Origin: Apostichopus japonicus
Lineage: Eukaryota; Echinodermata; Holothuroidea; Aspidochirotida; Stichopodidae
DNA length: 64,000 nucleotides
Direction of reading: 5' to 3'
NCBI RefSeq assembly: GCF_037975245.1
Contig: NC_092582.1
Location: 206,001 to 270,000 of the forward strand
Part shown: piece after piece, positions 1 to 12,690 of the stretch
Position numbering within the stretch: position 1 is the first letter of the stretch
How the letters are laid out: each line of letters starts with the position of its first letter
Notes under the pieces: model-generated
Told to the model about the DNA's origin: nothing
Seen by the model: only the letters and a program-made list of their open reading frames with translations
Databases searched by the model: none
Made by a program: the position numbers and the translations under genes

Positions 1-2090
1 GGATCTACATACTATGTAAATTTCAAGCAAGATGTACCTTTCGAATTATCGTGTTTACATGGTTTCAGACGTTGACCTCTAAAGATCAAAGTTTCAAACC
101 AGATTTCACAGAGACATACGTGATCTGACGTTGTAAACGCTGTTAGAAAATACTGCTTCCAATATTTTTACCGTCTATAAATCGTCAGAAAGTTTTCTTT
201 CTTTCCTTACTTTATTTTACTTTTCACAGAAAAGTTACCCAAGACAGAGCCTCGGGAACAAAATGCCAAACATTTCGTCCACTCTACAGTCTCAACTCCA
301 ATACCCACATCGAATCTGTAACTGTGTGACCACGACAGTGCTACTTCAAGTCAAGTATCACTAGTCCCTTTGAAAGCAAAAATATACTTCAGATTGCTGA
401 GAAGTTTTAAAAAGTTCATTATTCCTGGAAGTCTCTTTACATGCGTTTATTACACTAACGATTATCTTTTTTAATCTCTACATTTGCCTGTTGAGGATAT
501 GGAGTTATAAATGGATGCTACATATAGAATTTGACTTTTTGCACTGTACTCAATCACGCGAAAGCCTACCGACGTCAGCAAGTATTTTCCCTTTGAAACA
601 ATTCAAATGTGTAACTCCTACAGAATTCCCGCCAATCACAGTCATTGGTTGCTTACATTACAGTCTATATATCATACATTTTTGAAATAATTCGTAGCTG
701 ATGAATATGCTCTTTCCTTTTACACATCCTCCTACATATTTCCCACCAATCACAGTCATTGGCTGAGCAAAACTAAAAAAGCTGCCTTAGACGATTCCAC
801 TACTTCTGCAAGTTAGGTTCTAACGTTTAAGCTTAATTACGACTAGCTACAGTAGGCCCAGGCCCCTGCACTACATTACAAACTTCTGGCTTCATGCCTT
901 CCTATCATACTCACGTCCGTGTTCGTCAAGATGCCTTGGGACCCTCGACCTGGGCTCAAACAAGATACGTAAAGTAATTAGATTTATATCTCTGCCAAAA
1001 TTGGTAAATCAGTCATGTCAGGGTACGGGTTACAGCTAAATGCTTGACTTGTATCGACAATACGTCGTGAATGACATATGATTTCTACATATATATCTTT
1101 AAACTGGGTGATTTCAGTCTATATATCATACATTATGGAAATAATTCGTAGCTGATGACGATTCACTTTCTGTCTACACATCCTCCAAGGTTTGTGTAAC
1201 TGAAGAATTCTAACCAGACGGATCATAAAATCAAGCAATATACATTTTATGCGGTTGATTTTGCGGTAAACGCATTTAGTGGCGTTATCTCTGAATGGGG
1301 GGAAAGTCACGTTCAAATCTATAGATAGAAAATTAGTTGTTAATAGATCACACGTTCACGGTACAGTTCGTTCTGCATAACCATGCAACAATGATCAGAT
1401 TACAAATTATATATTTATTTGTTATAGAGTTATTTCATTGCCTTAGTGCTTACCCTATATAATTATAAATTACTTATGAATATTTATGGAGAAATCTACA
1501 TTTATTCAGAACATGGGTGTACCGAGCTAATTAGTGTTCGTTAAGTTTAGTTTAAAACTTTACACTAAAGGAGGATTAACATAAAGCTATATGCATGAAT
1601 TTAATCCGCTTAGCCTATAGGGAGCAATACGACCAAATTCGAACAGAAAATTGTCACATCATTTCAAAATATTCTGCCACCCACTTCAGACACGTGCTAA
1701 CGACACATGAGAGTATGCAAACCATTATTAAAAAAAGTTACTTTTAAGTAAATTCTAGGTCACAGTTTATCACATAAATATAAATACAAATGTAAGAGGA
1801 TGGATACCCAATCACGTATTACCGAGACAGGAAGTAACCTGGTCGATGTTTTCTTTTCCATTATCCTTGAAGCAATCTACTTGATAACTTATGGATAACC
1901 AGAAAACGAAACGTTTAGTGGTTCCGATGCCCAAACATATCCATGTGGTAAGCCATACATTTGAATATTCATGAACTTGCGCAAACCGAAATGAAGAGGG
2001 GTTAACTAATGCGGCAACATATAAAGGAAGGTACCAGGAATCAGTTATCATGTTGACAAAGTCTATGTAGTAACTTAGTATAAAAAACAG
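1..2090. other. Intergenic, no gene recognised; short dispersed duplications
   Basis: No ORF here resembles a known protein. Two small duplications are visible. A block of about 75 bp at 661-735 (core ttcgtagctgatga) recurs diverged at 1115-1192, and the 17-mer ccaatcacagtcattgg occurs exactly at 632-648 and 746-762. They look like fragments of an old repeat; I cannot name it. Confidence 0.5.
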
Positions 2091-2788
2091 ATACATGCAT
2101 GAATATTAATCAGGTCAAAGTTTATGATATCATAAGCATGTACTGTATCTATATACTGTACTTACATTGTATTATGCAAGTACATATGCATAGAGCTAAT
2201 TAGATATACTATTTTAGAAATATCAGATTAAGAATTTTATGTTCACTGATGAATATTCCTGATATGCACACAAACCATAACACGGTTGATTATATGAATG
2301 TAGTGTGACAAAACCTTATATGTCAAGGTTGAAAATCATGGAACATTTGGTTCTTGTCTGTGTTTAAAAGCCACTGATTGCAATTTGATGAATATTAATG
2401 ACATAAAGATGTAAATGTCATGAAATGTGCGTAGTTTGTACAAGATCACCATATCAGCATGATCCACATTTTACGTTAAGCCCTGCCCATTAATTGATAT
2501 TCATGTTAGAAAACAAAAACAATCTACTCATCACTTTTTCCCATAAAGCCTCACCTATCATGAATTGTAATGATGTAAAATTGTTTTTGCAAAGAACATG
2601 TATATGTCGTTACATCACCATACCGAGTACAAACTAAATCGGACATATAGTTGCAGAGGTATTGACATTTTAAGAATTGTATGGTAGCCTCTGACCACTC
2701 ATTAATTATTCATGGATCGGAACCAAAACAATAGGGCACATCTACTCATCGTAGTTCATCTACCTACAAAGTATGACATTGATTCAAC

Positions 2789-3814
2789 TAGTGTTTGCAC
2801 GGGTTATCCGGGTACCCGGGTACCCGCCCGACGTAATACTACCCGGTTTCTAATTTATTACCCGAGTCCTACGCAAAGAATGATTTAAAAAAAAAAATGC
2901 AAATCTACGGTTAGGCAGATTTCCCATTGACTTAGTGTGGTGTTAGGCTACCATGTGGTTGAAGATAACAGCAATAACGAAGTATTCCATGGATATCTTA
3001 TAACTGCGTCACAATTTCAGCTAATAAACAAATGGCTATGCTAGATTACCCCATTGACTTAGTGTGGTGTTATGCAGCCATGTAGTCGAACGTAACAGCA
3101 ATAATGAATGTGTTCCATGGATATCTTATAACTGCGTCACAATTTCAACGAATAAACAGATGGTTAGGCTTAGCTAGATTTCTCATGCATTGACTTAGTG
3201 TGGTGTTAGGCTACCATTTGGAAGAAATTATTATTCATTCATTCGTTTATTTCATAGAAGGAAAGGCTGACAAGGAATTTTAGGACATGTTTATGGATTG
3301 TAGACGGGATAACTAAAATATAATAATCGCAAATGGCTTTTTACTAATCGTGTATTCCAAATGCGATCAAATTGCGCGAATCGCGTAATCTCGCGGCTAA
3401 TGCGAACCCTTGGCCTGCATAATAGATAGTAGTAGTAACAACTGAGCTAAAGCCTAAAGGGATATTTTATGGTCTGATCCAATAGACGTGGAGAGCAAGC
3501 ATAAGCAGCGGCGGCAGTGCCATTTTAACAACATTACTACTAATTATATTAAGTAATTAACAAGTTTATGACAGAAAAAAAAGCAAATAGAAATTATTGA
3601 GGAAGGTTTTATACCTTACCTTAAACATACGTTTATGAACATCAAAACATTGTCAGTAGAGAATATAATTCATTTATTATAGCATTTAATATGTAATTTC
3701 TTGAAAATCGTGATACACGAGAGTAAACAAGTTTTTTTCCCGGGTACCCGGATACCCGACGGGTAACGGCTCTCGGGTACCCGGTTCCCAATTTTTGGAC
3801 CCGTGTAAACACTA
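2789..3814. mobile_element. Non-autonomous hAT-like DNA transposon with 8-bp TSD
   Basis: The ends are inverted: TAGTGTTTGCACGGGT at the left and, read in reverse, TAGTGTTTACACGGGT at the right (15 of 16 match). The 8-bp sequence gattcaac is present immediately outside both ends (2781-2788 and 3815-3822), the target duplication length of the hAT superfamily. Subterminal regions at both ends carry gggtacccggg-type palindromes. There is no transposase ORF in the 1026 bp, so it must have been moved in trans. Confidence 0.85.
2915..3225. repeat. About 2.4 tandem copies of a ~122-bp unit inside the hAT element
   Basis: The motif 'cattgacttagtgtggtgtta' followed by 'ccatggatatcttataact' recurs at about 2927, 3052 and 3190. 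The copies differ by a few substitutions. It is an internal duplication of the element, not host sequence. Confidence 0.7.
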
Positions 3815-4070
3815 GATTCAACCAAGGGTTAGGGTTTACCGGTTTACAAGCTGTTTTTGACAATTTCCCCTTAAGCCCCATCCACTCATGAATATCAATG
3901 AAGTAAACTTGTTGTTGCAAAGAATATGTAGTTACAACACCATACCCAGTATCAACTAAATGGGACATACTGTACAGTTCAAACAGATACTGACATTTTC
4001 AGAATTTTGCGTTAAGCCCACCATCAACCATAGGGATCATCTACTGACCATGACCAACATACATATCAAG

Positions 4071-4646
4071 TATGATATTGTCTCGTTCACGGACAATACG
4101 ATGCTAGGAGAAAATAAAGGAGATTATCGAGCGTATAGAAGATGTACTTTATACTGCTACTAATCGAACAACAATACAATGGAGTATTGTAATGTAGCTA
4201 ACCGGTCGAGGCGATTTTACTACACAAGGTTACACCACAATATTCTGAGCTCAGGAAGAGACACTCTTCAAGTATGAACGAGAACCTCTCTCCAAAATAT
4301 AATCTTCACATTACTAGTCTTGTCGACGTCTACTGTAGTTGACACAAAATGTGAAAACAACACATTACATAAGCATGCATGATGGGATATTTGTACATGC
4401 ATTAAATCCAAAATAAGATAATATTATTCATGTAAGCATAGATTGCGACGTTTGTGGTGTTGCTGTATGGTTTGGCGTGTTTGAATATTTTCCATTTATA
4501 TAAAAGTTGATTTTTCTGTCCTTGAGTGACCAGATATGTTTACTAAGTTCAGGGTGGTTTCTTTTGTGTTGGTTGTTGTACCGTGTCTTAAATTAAGCTG
4601 CACAAAGTCCAACGTACATTTGTGTATGGAACTGTTCTAGTGTGAA
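4071..4646. other. No gene or repeat recognised
   Basis: Unique-looking AT-rich sequence between the degenerate repeat and the 45-bp array. The short ORFs have no recognisable similarity. Confidence 0.4.
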
Positions 4647-6334
4647 CTAGTTCCGTAGTGTTGGATGAGTCTGAACTAAGGGTGATATGCTCTAGTTCCA
4701 TAGTGTTGGATGAGTCTGAACTAAGGGTGATATGCTCTAGTTCCATATTGTTGGATGAGCCTGAACTAAGGGTGATATGCTCTAGTTCCATAGTGTTGGA
4801 TTAGTCTGAACTAAGGGTGATATGCTCTAGTTCCATATTGTTGGATGAGCCTGAACTAAGGGTGATATGCTCTAGTTCCGTAGTGTTGGATGAGCCTGAA
4901 CTAAGGGTGATATGCTCTAGTTCCATAGAGTTGGATGAATCTGAACTAAGGGTGATATGCTCTAGTTCCATAGTGTTGGATGAGTCTGAACTAAGGGTGA
5001 TATGCTCTAGTTCCATAGTGTTGGATGAGTCTGAACTAAGGGTGATATGCTCTAGTTCCATAGTGTTGGATGAGTCTGAACTAAGGGTGATATGCTCTAG
5101 TTCCACAGTGTTGGATGATGAGTCTGAACTAAGGGTGATATGCTCTAGTTCCATAGTGTTGGATGATGAGTCTGAACTAAGGGTGATATGCTCTAGTTCC
5201 ACAGTGTTGGATGAGCCTGAACTAAGGGTGATATGCTCTAGTTCCATAGTGTTGGATGAGTCTGAACTAAGGGCGATATGCTCTAGTTCCATAGTGTTGG
5301 ATGAGTCTGAACTAAGGGTGATATGCTCTAGTTCCATAGTGTTGGATGAGCCTGAACTAAGGGTGATATGCTCTAGTTCCATAGTGTTGGATGAGTCTGA
5401 ACTAAGGGTGATATGCTCTAGTTCCATAGTGTTGGATGAGTCTGAACTAAGGGTGATATGCTCTAGTTCCATAGTGTTGGATTAGTCTGAACTAAGGGTG
5501 ATATGCTCTAGTTCCATAGTGTTGTATGAGTCTGAACCAAGGGTGATATGCTCTAGTTCCATAGTGTTGGATGAGTCTGAACTAAGGGTGATATGCTCTA
5601 GTTCCATAGTGTTGTATGAGTCTGAACTAAGGGTGATATGCTCTAGTTCCATAGTGTTGGATGAGTCTGAACTAAGGGTGATATGCTCTAGTTCCATAGT
5701 GTTGGATGAGTCTGAACTAAGGGTGATATGCTCTAGTTCCATAGTGTTGTATGAGTCTGAACCAAGGGTGATATGATCTAGTTCCATAGTGTTGGATGAG
5801 TCTGAACTAAGGGTGATATGCTCTAGTTCCATAGTGTTGTATGAGTCTGAACTAAGGGTGATATGCTCTAGTTCCATAGTGTTGGATGAGTCTGAACTAA
5901 GGGTGATATGCTCTAGTTCCATAGTGTTGTATGAGTCTGAACTAAGGGTGATATGCTCTAGTTCCATAGTGTTGTATGAGTCTGAACTAAGGGTGATATG
6001 CTCTAGTTCCATAGTGTTGGATTAGTCTGAACTAAGGGTGATATGCTCTAGTTCCATAGTGTTGTATGAGTCTGAACTAAGGGTGATATGCTCTAGTTCC
6101 ATAGTGTTGGATTAGTCTGAACTAAGGGTGATATGCTCTAGTTCCATAGTGTTGGATGAGTCTGAACTAAGGGTGATATGCTCTAGTTCCACAGTGTTGG
6201 ATGAGCCTGAACTAAGGGTGATATGATCTACTTTCATAGTGTTGGATGATGAGCCTGAACTAAGGGTGATATGCTCCAGTTCGATAGTTATGAAGAGCCT
6301 GAGCTAAGGGTGATATGCACTAGGTCCATAGTGT
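4647..6334. repeat. Minisatellite, 45-bp unit, about 37 copies
   Basis: The unit reads ctagttccatagtgttggat then gagtctgaactaagggtgat then atgct. Two units near 5115 and 5163 are 48 bp through a duplicated gat; one near 6245 is too. Subtypes ggatgag, gtatgag and ggattag occur non-randomly: gtatgag units are confined to the right half, where they often alternate with ggatgag units. Because 45 is divisible by three, both strands stay open (15-residue repeats), but there is no start context, flanking exon or codon bias to support translation. The left and right ends decay into degenerate units. Confidence 0.95.
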
Positions 6335-7006
6335 TCTAGGTGCCTTGGAAATTGCTCCATCGCACATTGACCGATATACCGAAGTGAGGATGGTGACGGC
6401 CGGTGTGCCAACGTGTCCTCCAGCAACAGACACGAATACCGTCTGTATTACTCTCATCGGAATTTATGAGGTGAAGCGACCCGACTCCCTAGTGTCTGAA
6501 ATTCTTGGCATTTTTTGTCTCGACAACTGACAGACTTCATTTAAGTTATCGTTAGAAGACAATAATAAACGTATCGCCTCCGCTTTGGTTTTACAAAGCC
6601 TAGTCAGTTTTTAATCTGATATTCGATATACTGAAGAATAGAGTCCATGAAACAGCACTTACACTCAGCGAAAGACACTGTAGGTAACACTATTGTACGG
6701 TGAAAATGTTACTATATTTAAAGGACTATTACAGCCTTTCAGACCATTACATACGTCATAGATATGGTATCGTCTAGATTATTGTATTGCGTCACTTCGT
6801 TTTGTACGTGTGAGGTATGAATTATCACAATAATCTAAAAGAGTATATTTTCTGTTAATAACAAGTTACATCGCTAAATTAATCATTATAAAGACATCCT
6901 GATACCTTATAGTGAGAGTGCACCTCGAAAGACATGTCTAAGTTTCGAAACTGTTTTTGTTCGTGTCTCTACTCTCTAGCCTAATGAGGGGAATTGGAAT
7001 ATATAA
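6335..7006. other. No gene recognised
   Basis: Unique-looking AT-rich sequence between the 45-bp array and the transposon at 7007. Short ORFs show nothing recognisable. Confidence 0.4.
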
Positions 7007-7644
7007 CAGGGTTCTGCCGCTGCCGGTCGGCGCCGGTCGGGCCCGACCAGCACGCTGAATTACCGACCGCCACAATCTGCCTGAGTGACTTTTCCGACCG
7101 GCACTTATTTTCGTTAGGAACTCAAAAAAACAGCTCCATAGACGGAGGGTCGAACGTACAGTAACACTGCAGTAATAAACGCTGTTCAAAGGTTCACTGC
7201 ATGATATCGCGCAGTTGATCGGAGTTATTCACTAGTTTACTGTTTATTTGTACATGAAATTACACTCAGATTTTGTATTCACTACTCGATACATGAGAAG
7301 CAGCGTTAGTCGCTCAGTGTGTATATCATAACTGTCGTAAGTAACTGTCCCATCTAAAATTATCATCTCAGCCTGAATAATTTATTTAATAGGCACCACC
7401 GGCTGGTCTGTACTCTGGTGCTCCAGATATTTGTCCTAACTTTGTTCATTAATTATGAAAAATTCCAGACATACGATCTCATTTCAAAGCTGTCTACATG
7501 TGGCTCAGAATACTCGGGAAGGGCCGTTTCCGGCTATCTGGGGGGTTTCCAAAACCCACAATTTTCTTGTACGCTCCGCGCCAACCGATGGTGGCGCTCC
7601 GCTTAGATAGTCCTGCCGGCACTCAATCCACCCTGGGCAGAACC

Positions 7645-7647
<3 letters not shown>
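7007..7647. mobile_element. MITE-like element with 12-bp perfect terminal inverted repeats
   Basis: The left end CAGGGTTCTGCC (7007-7018) is the exact reverse complement of the right end GGCAGAACCCTG (7636-7647). The left subterminal region is packed with ccggtcgg/ccgaccgg palindromes. The right third (about 7498-7625, - strand) carries a module shared with the nested element at 16955-17352 and with 61921-62060. A target duplication cannot be judged, because the flanks are atatataa on the left and an expanded (TA)n tract on the right. The CAGGG end fits a hAT-type MITE; this assignment is an inference. Confidence 0.7.

Positions 7648-7697
<50 letters not shown>
7648..7697. repeat. (TA)n microsatellite
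   Basis: About 24 TA units abutting the end of the MITE and preceding the hammerhead module. Confidence 0.95.
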
Positions 7698-7700
<3 letters not shown>

Positions 7701-7729
7701 ATACTAGTTAAGACTAGTGGAACACTAGT

Positions 7730-7775
7730 AGTTGTAACTCGGAGTTTCACGCATTTTAGCGATCATCAGACAACT
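7730..7775 (-). ncRNA. Candidate minimal type I hammerhead ribozyme, copy 1
   Basis: Read 5'->3' on the - strand: stem I arm AGTTGT, core CTGATGA, T, stem II CGC-TAAAAT-GCG, T, core GAA, stem III ACT-CCG-AGT, then T at the cleavage position, then the closing stem I arm ACAACT. All conserved core bases of the hammerhead fold are present. Stem I has 6 perfect pairs, stem II 3, stem III 3 with a 3-nt loop. Very short stem III type I hammerheads are known from Penelope-like elements and retrozymes of animals. Departures: the pair normally closing stem II next to the core (10.1/11.1, usually G-C) is T/T, and the nucleotide before cleavage is U. Activity is therefore not assured. Confidence 0.6.

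Positions 7776-8075
<300 letters not shown>

Positions 8076-8140
<65 letters not shown>
8076..8140. repeat. (TA)n microsatellite
   Basis: About 32 TA units following the SINE tail. The same SINE tail also runs into (TA)n at 30423, so (TA)n may be the genuine 3' tail of the element. Confidence 0.95.
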
Positions 8141-8143
<3 letters not shown>

Positions 8144-8211
8144 TATTTATCTGAGGGGTGTTGCCCCTTTTTAAGAAAGCATTGAAGGGAAGATAGAATA
8201 ACCCGCTAGAA

Positions 8212-8515
8212 ATAAGAGGTCATGATATTCATCTAAGAGAGGTTATGAGAGGTCATGATATTCATCTAAGAGAGGTCATGAGAGGTCATGATATTCATCT
8301 AAGAGAGGTCATGAGAGGTCATGATATTCATCTAAGGGAGGTCATGGGAGGTCATGATATTCATCTAAGAGAGGTCATGAGAGGTCATGATATTCATCCA
8401 AGAGAGGTCATGAGAGGTCATGATATTCATCTAATAGAGGTCATGGGAGGTCATAATATTCATCTAAGAGAGGTAATGAGAGGTTATGATATTCATCTAA
8501 GAAAAGTCATCGAAG
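8212..8515. repeat. Minisatellite, 33-bp unit, about 9 copies
   Basis: The unit is gaggtcatgagaggtcatga then tattcatctaaga, itself containing the doublet gaggtcatga. Substitutions such as agggag and aatagagg mark individual units. An open frame of 11-residue repeats (MRGHDIHLREV) crosses it only because the period is divisible by three. Confidence 0.95.
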
Positions 8516-10784
8516 AGAGTGCTGGTGCACCAACTATAGAAACGTCACTACACCGAGCTAATAAAATCTCAGCTCCAATCCCTCTCAAATACGATTTTTC
8601 ACCTTATTTAGTTTTGTTCAGTTTTTGCATATCGAAAAGAGAGAAGGAGCTTTCGCTTTCATGAGTTGCGTGCAGGACTGTTGTGTATTCTTATTCTTAT
8701 TATTTTAATTTATCGGTTTGTTCGCAATGAAGAGGTGGGTCCATTTTATAATAATGGTACTACAGTTACTTCTCAAATCTTACTTTTACATTCATCACAG
8801 CGAGACGCATGCGGTGCTAAAAATTGAACTGTGAGACTGTTCTTTCAATAATATACAACGGAACCACTGAAGGTCTTACACGCTTTCACACTACATCCCC
8901 TGTATTGTAATAGACTATTCTCTTACGCCTCACTTTCAACCAATAAAACTGCGCGTTAATTTACGTGCATGTTGAATATTAATAAGATGCCTTTTCGTAT
9001 ACTGTGTTTTATCGTTAACTTACCAATAACGAGCCTTTTATTATCATAACATGGGTGATCAAGTATTTCTTGGGAAGTTGTATTTTCTTTCTGGATCAAT
9101 TTCGTGTAATCAAAATAAATCGCTAAATAAAACAATTTGAAATATTTCCAATGGTTAACAACCTTATTTCAACCGAATACATCTAAGCTCTGTTACCGTA
9201 CGTCGCTCCTGAACCTGTACTGCTACAGTGTTATCGTAAACAGTGTCAATATGTCCGGTAGGGTTGACCCCATGCACTAAGAGGAGCCCAGATACTGACA
9301 ATTTGTCGCTCTCGTCCCCGCATCGTTGATTTATACAGGCTACTACTACCATCCTATAAGCCTTTATATAAACACAGAAGGAAGTTGTAGGGCAGGTCTA
9401 GCCACTTTATTTTGCAGAGATAGCACTTTTTGCGCGGCTGAGACAAGCTAATAGCAGGTGAGTTTTCGTGTTCGAGGTTCGTTTGAAAACTAGGTGATTT
9501 GGACGGGAGTGCTGTAGCTATTTGTATGTATGTATATTAACACTGGCAACAAGATGAAGAAACAAATTGCAGTCTTCATGTCAAATGTATCGTCATAAAA
9601 TAACTGTAATGGGTTTTCAGTTTTTAATTGCATTTTACCGTCCTCTTCCGTCGTTTTGAAACATGCGTGCAAAAACCGCATTCTCCGCTTGGCTCTGTAT
9701 AGTTTTCAGAAACGAAGTTATGAATATTGGTAAATATTGGTATTTAATGGGCTAGAGTATATACATTTCCATTCTCGTATAGATATCACTCACAGAGTGA
9801 TTTTATTTTGAAACATTAATCTCATTTAACATCGGCAAAATCTTGGAATGATGTTAGAGTTCAATTTTATGCGTTACTGATTTAACAGAGCCTGCATTGA
9901 TTGATGTAAACTGTAAGTTACCTGACTGCGTTGACGTTCATCCATGTTATAGGGAATCACTGTATTTCGCCTACTTTCCTGTCATTTCAACGGCAAAGGT
10001 ACGTAATTATTTGTAGGCGTGAATGGCTCAAACAACCACTGAGTGAAAAGGAAGTTTCTTTTCTTGTTAACATATTCGTATATTTAGTACCTTCATACAA
10101 CATAATCCCAGTGTACAATTTCTTCAGTGTAGAGGCGATATTTCCAAATTTTCACAGCGACACATTTCATCACCCATGCAGGTTAAAAATCTTGCCACCC
10201 GCCGTTTTCGAGTTGTGACCGTCTACCCGAAGGCCAAACAAGGCTAATCATTTAACCGCGAGTTTCATACTACATGCGGAGTTTATGGGTCTGTTTTGAC
10301 GTCGTCAGTATCAAAATGGCGGATACTCTAACTTGAATCAGAGGAGAAAGAAGTTATCTGGCTTGTAAAACGTGCTTGTTGTTTCTATATCATTAACTGC
10401 GTGTGCTATATCACCTGCGTTTTTAGACACGTAGCTCGTATTCATAAGATTCATATAAACCGAAAAGCCCTTTGGTAGAGTCAGACCTCAAATATTGGAG
10501 CAGAATATTTGGTTGTTACGTGGAAGTTAGATGACAGTTGAGTATCTCTGCGGTATGCAACTTTGTAAACTCATATCTTTTAATCTAAGAAGAAAATTTA
10601 AAAACATAATTTACGTTTATTCTGCAAAAATATCTTCCTTTCTTTCTTCCTCTTTGCTTCTCTTTGTAGATTATAGTTTGGGAACAGTCAACTTTTCTTC
10701 AATATGTTTCAACCCTTATCTTCAATTGTCACTATCTGGTTTTTCACTATATATTGTTGTTTAAAATAAATATCACACAAATTG
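8516..10784. other. No gene recognised; one promoter-like cluster
   Basis: No ORF in this 2.3-kb stretch resembles a known protein. The only regulatory-looking feature is described separately at 10290-10330. Confidence 0.4.
10290..10330 (+). promoter_or_regulatory. CRE-like plus YY1-like motif cluster
   Basis: tgacgtcg (one base off the CRE palindrome) lies about 15 bp upstream of aaaatggcgga, which matches the YY1 consensus AAnATGGCGG. In animals this YY1 form often sits at or just downstream of transcription starts. The ATG inside it opens only six codons (MADTLT), so if this is a promoter the coding start lies elsewhere. No downstream exon was recognised. Weak call. Confidence 0.25.
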
Positions 10785-12690
10785 TACCAGATTACGGGGG
10801 CATTCTTGTTTGTGACTTAAAATCATTGTAAGAGTACAACAGTTATGTTTGAAACTTGCAACCAATGTAGAGTACAACAATTATGTTTGTACCTTGAAAT
10901 AATTGTAGAGTACAACAGTTATGTTTGTAACTTGATATCGATGTAGAGTACAGGAATTATGTTTTTACCTTGAAATAATTGTAAGAGCAAAACAATTATG
11001 TATGTAACTTGATATCGATGTAGAGTACAACAATTATGTTTTTACCTTGAAATAATTGTAGAGTACAACAGTTATGTTTGTAACTTGATATCGATGTAGA
11101 GTACAGGAATTATGTTTTTACCTTGAAATAATTGTAAGAGCAAAACAATTATGTATGTAACTTGAAACCAATGTAGAGTACAACAATTATATTTGTAACT
11201 TGAGATAATTGTAAGGGTACACCAGTTATGTTTGTAACTTGAAACCAATGTAGAGTACAACAATTATGTTTGTTAATTGAAATCATTGTAATAGTAGGCT
11301 ACAGCAATTTTGTTTGTTACTTGAAAAACATGTAGTATACAACAACTGCGTTTGTAACTTGAAATCAATGTAGAGTACATCAATTATGTTTGTAGCCTGA
11401 TATCAATGTAGAGAAGAACAATTATGTTTGTAGCTTGATATCAATGTAGAGAAAACAATTATGTTTGTAACTTGAAATCCATGTAGAGTAGAACAATTAT
11501 TTTGTAACTTGATATCAATGTAGAGAAGAACAATTATGTTTGTAGCTTGATATCAATGTAGAGGAGAACAATTATTTTGTAACTTGATACCATTGTAGAG
11601 AAGAATAATTATGCTGTAACTTGAAGTCAATGTAGAGTACAGCAATTATATTTGTAACTTGAGATAATTGTAAGAGTACAACAATTATGTTTGTAACTTG
11701 ATATCAGTGAAAAGTGCAACTATTATGTTTATAACTTGATATCATTGTAAGAGTACAACAGTTATGTTTGTAACTTGATACCAATGTAGAGTGCAATAAT
11801 TATGTTTGTAAATTGAAATCATTGTAATACTAGAACAATTAGTTTGTTACCTGATATCAATATAGAGAAGAACAGTTATGCTTTAATTTGAAGTCAATGT
11901 AGAGTACAGCAATTATGTTTGTAACTTGAGAACATTGTAAGAGTACAACAATTATGTTTGTAACTTGATATCAATGTATAGTATAACTAGTATGTTTGTA
12001 ACTTGATATCATTGTAAGAATACAACAGTTATGGTTGTAACTTGATACCAATGTATAGTACAACAATTATGTTTGTAAATTGAAATCATTGTATTACTAG
12101 AACAATTATGTTTGTAACTTTATATCAATTTAGAGAAGAACATTTATGCTGTAACTTGAAGTCAATGTGGAGTACAACAATTATGTTTGTAACTTGATAT
12201 CAATGTAGAGTACAACTATTATGTTTATAACTTGATATCATTGTAAGAGTACAACAGTTATGTTTGTAACTTGACATCGATGTAAAGTACAGCTATTTTG
12301 TTTATAACTTGATATCATTGTAAGAGTACAACAGTTATGTTTGTAACTTGATATCATTGTAGAGTACAACAATTATGTTTGTAAATTGAAATCGTTGTTA
12401 TACTAGAACAATTATGTTTGAAACTTGATATCATTGTAGAGAAGAACAATTATGCTGTAACTTGATACCAATGTAGAGTGCAACAATTATATTTGTAAAT
12501 TGAAAGCAATGTAGAAGTACAAAATTTATGTTTGTAACTTTAAACCAATATAGATTTTTAATTAGTTTCATATCACGATATTTTAATGTTAACAAAACAC
12601 ACACAAATGTGTACCTGATTTCGGGGGACCCTTCTTAGTAACTTGAAATCATTTTAAGAGTGCAACAATTAAGTTTGTAGTTTGATATTA
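10785..12690. repeat. Diverged minisatellite, ~38-bp unit, about 45 copies, with matching end blocks
   Basis: The consensus unit is aacttgatatcaatgtagag followed by tacaacaattatgtttgt; it varies in length and is much more diverged than the other arrays. Related blocks frame the array: 'accagattacgggggcattctt' near 10787 and 'acctgatttcgggggaccctt' near 12614, each followed by 'ttaaaatcattgtaagagt' or a close variant. The right end, with its non-repetitive tail (12445-12680), recurs almost exactly at 38660-38897, so the unit appears to be mobile. Confidence 0.9.

Larger units (their letters stand above)
2100..4070. repeat. Degenerate long-unit repeat, split by a hAT insertion
   Basis: Blocks around 2475-2700 and 3865-4020 are recognisably alike: each has an aagccc start, a 'tgaat..t..atga' stretch, 'ttgcaaagaa.atgta', 'acatcaccatacc.agta' and 'actaaat.ggacata' in the same order. 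A weaker copy lies at about 2380-2480. Unit length is roughly 200-250 bp. The hAT-like element at 2789-3814 interrupts the series. Confidence 0.45.

Noticed and set aside
4588-6025. Repeat proteins of 15-residue units on both strands
   Set aside because: Same artefact in the 45-bp minisatellite; stops fall at the same unit variants on both strands.
4647-6334. CRISPR-like array
   Set aside because: Units are contiguous without unique spacers, and the sequence is eukaryotic. The same holds for all other arrays here.
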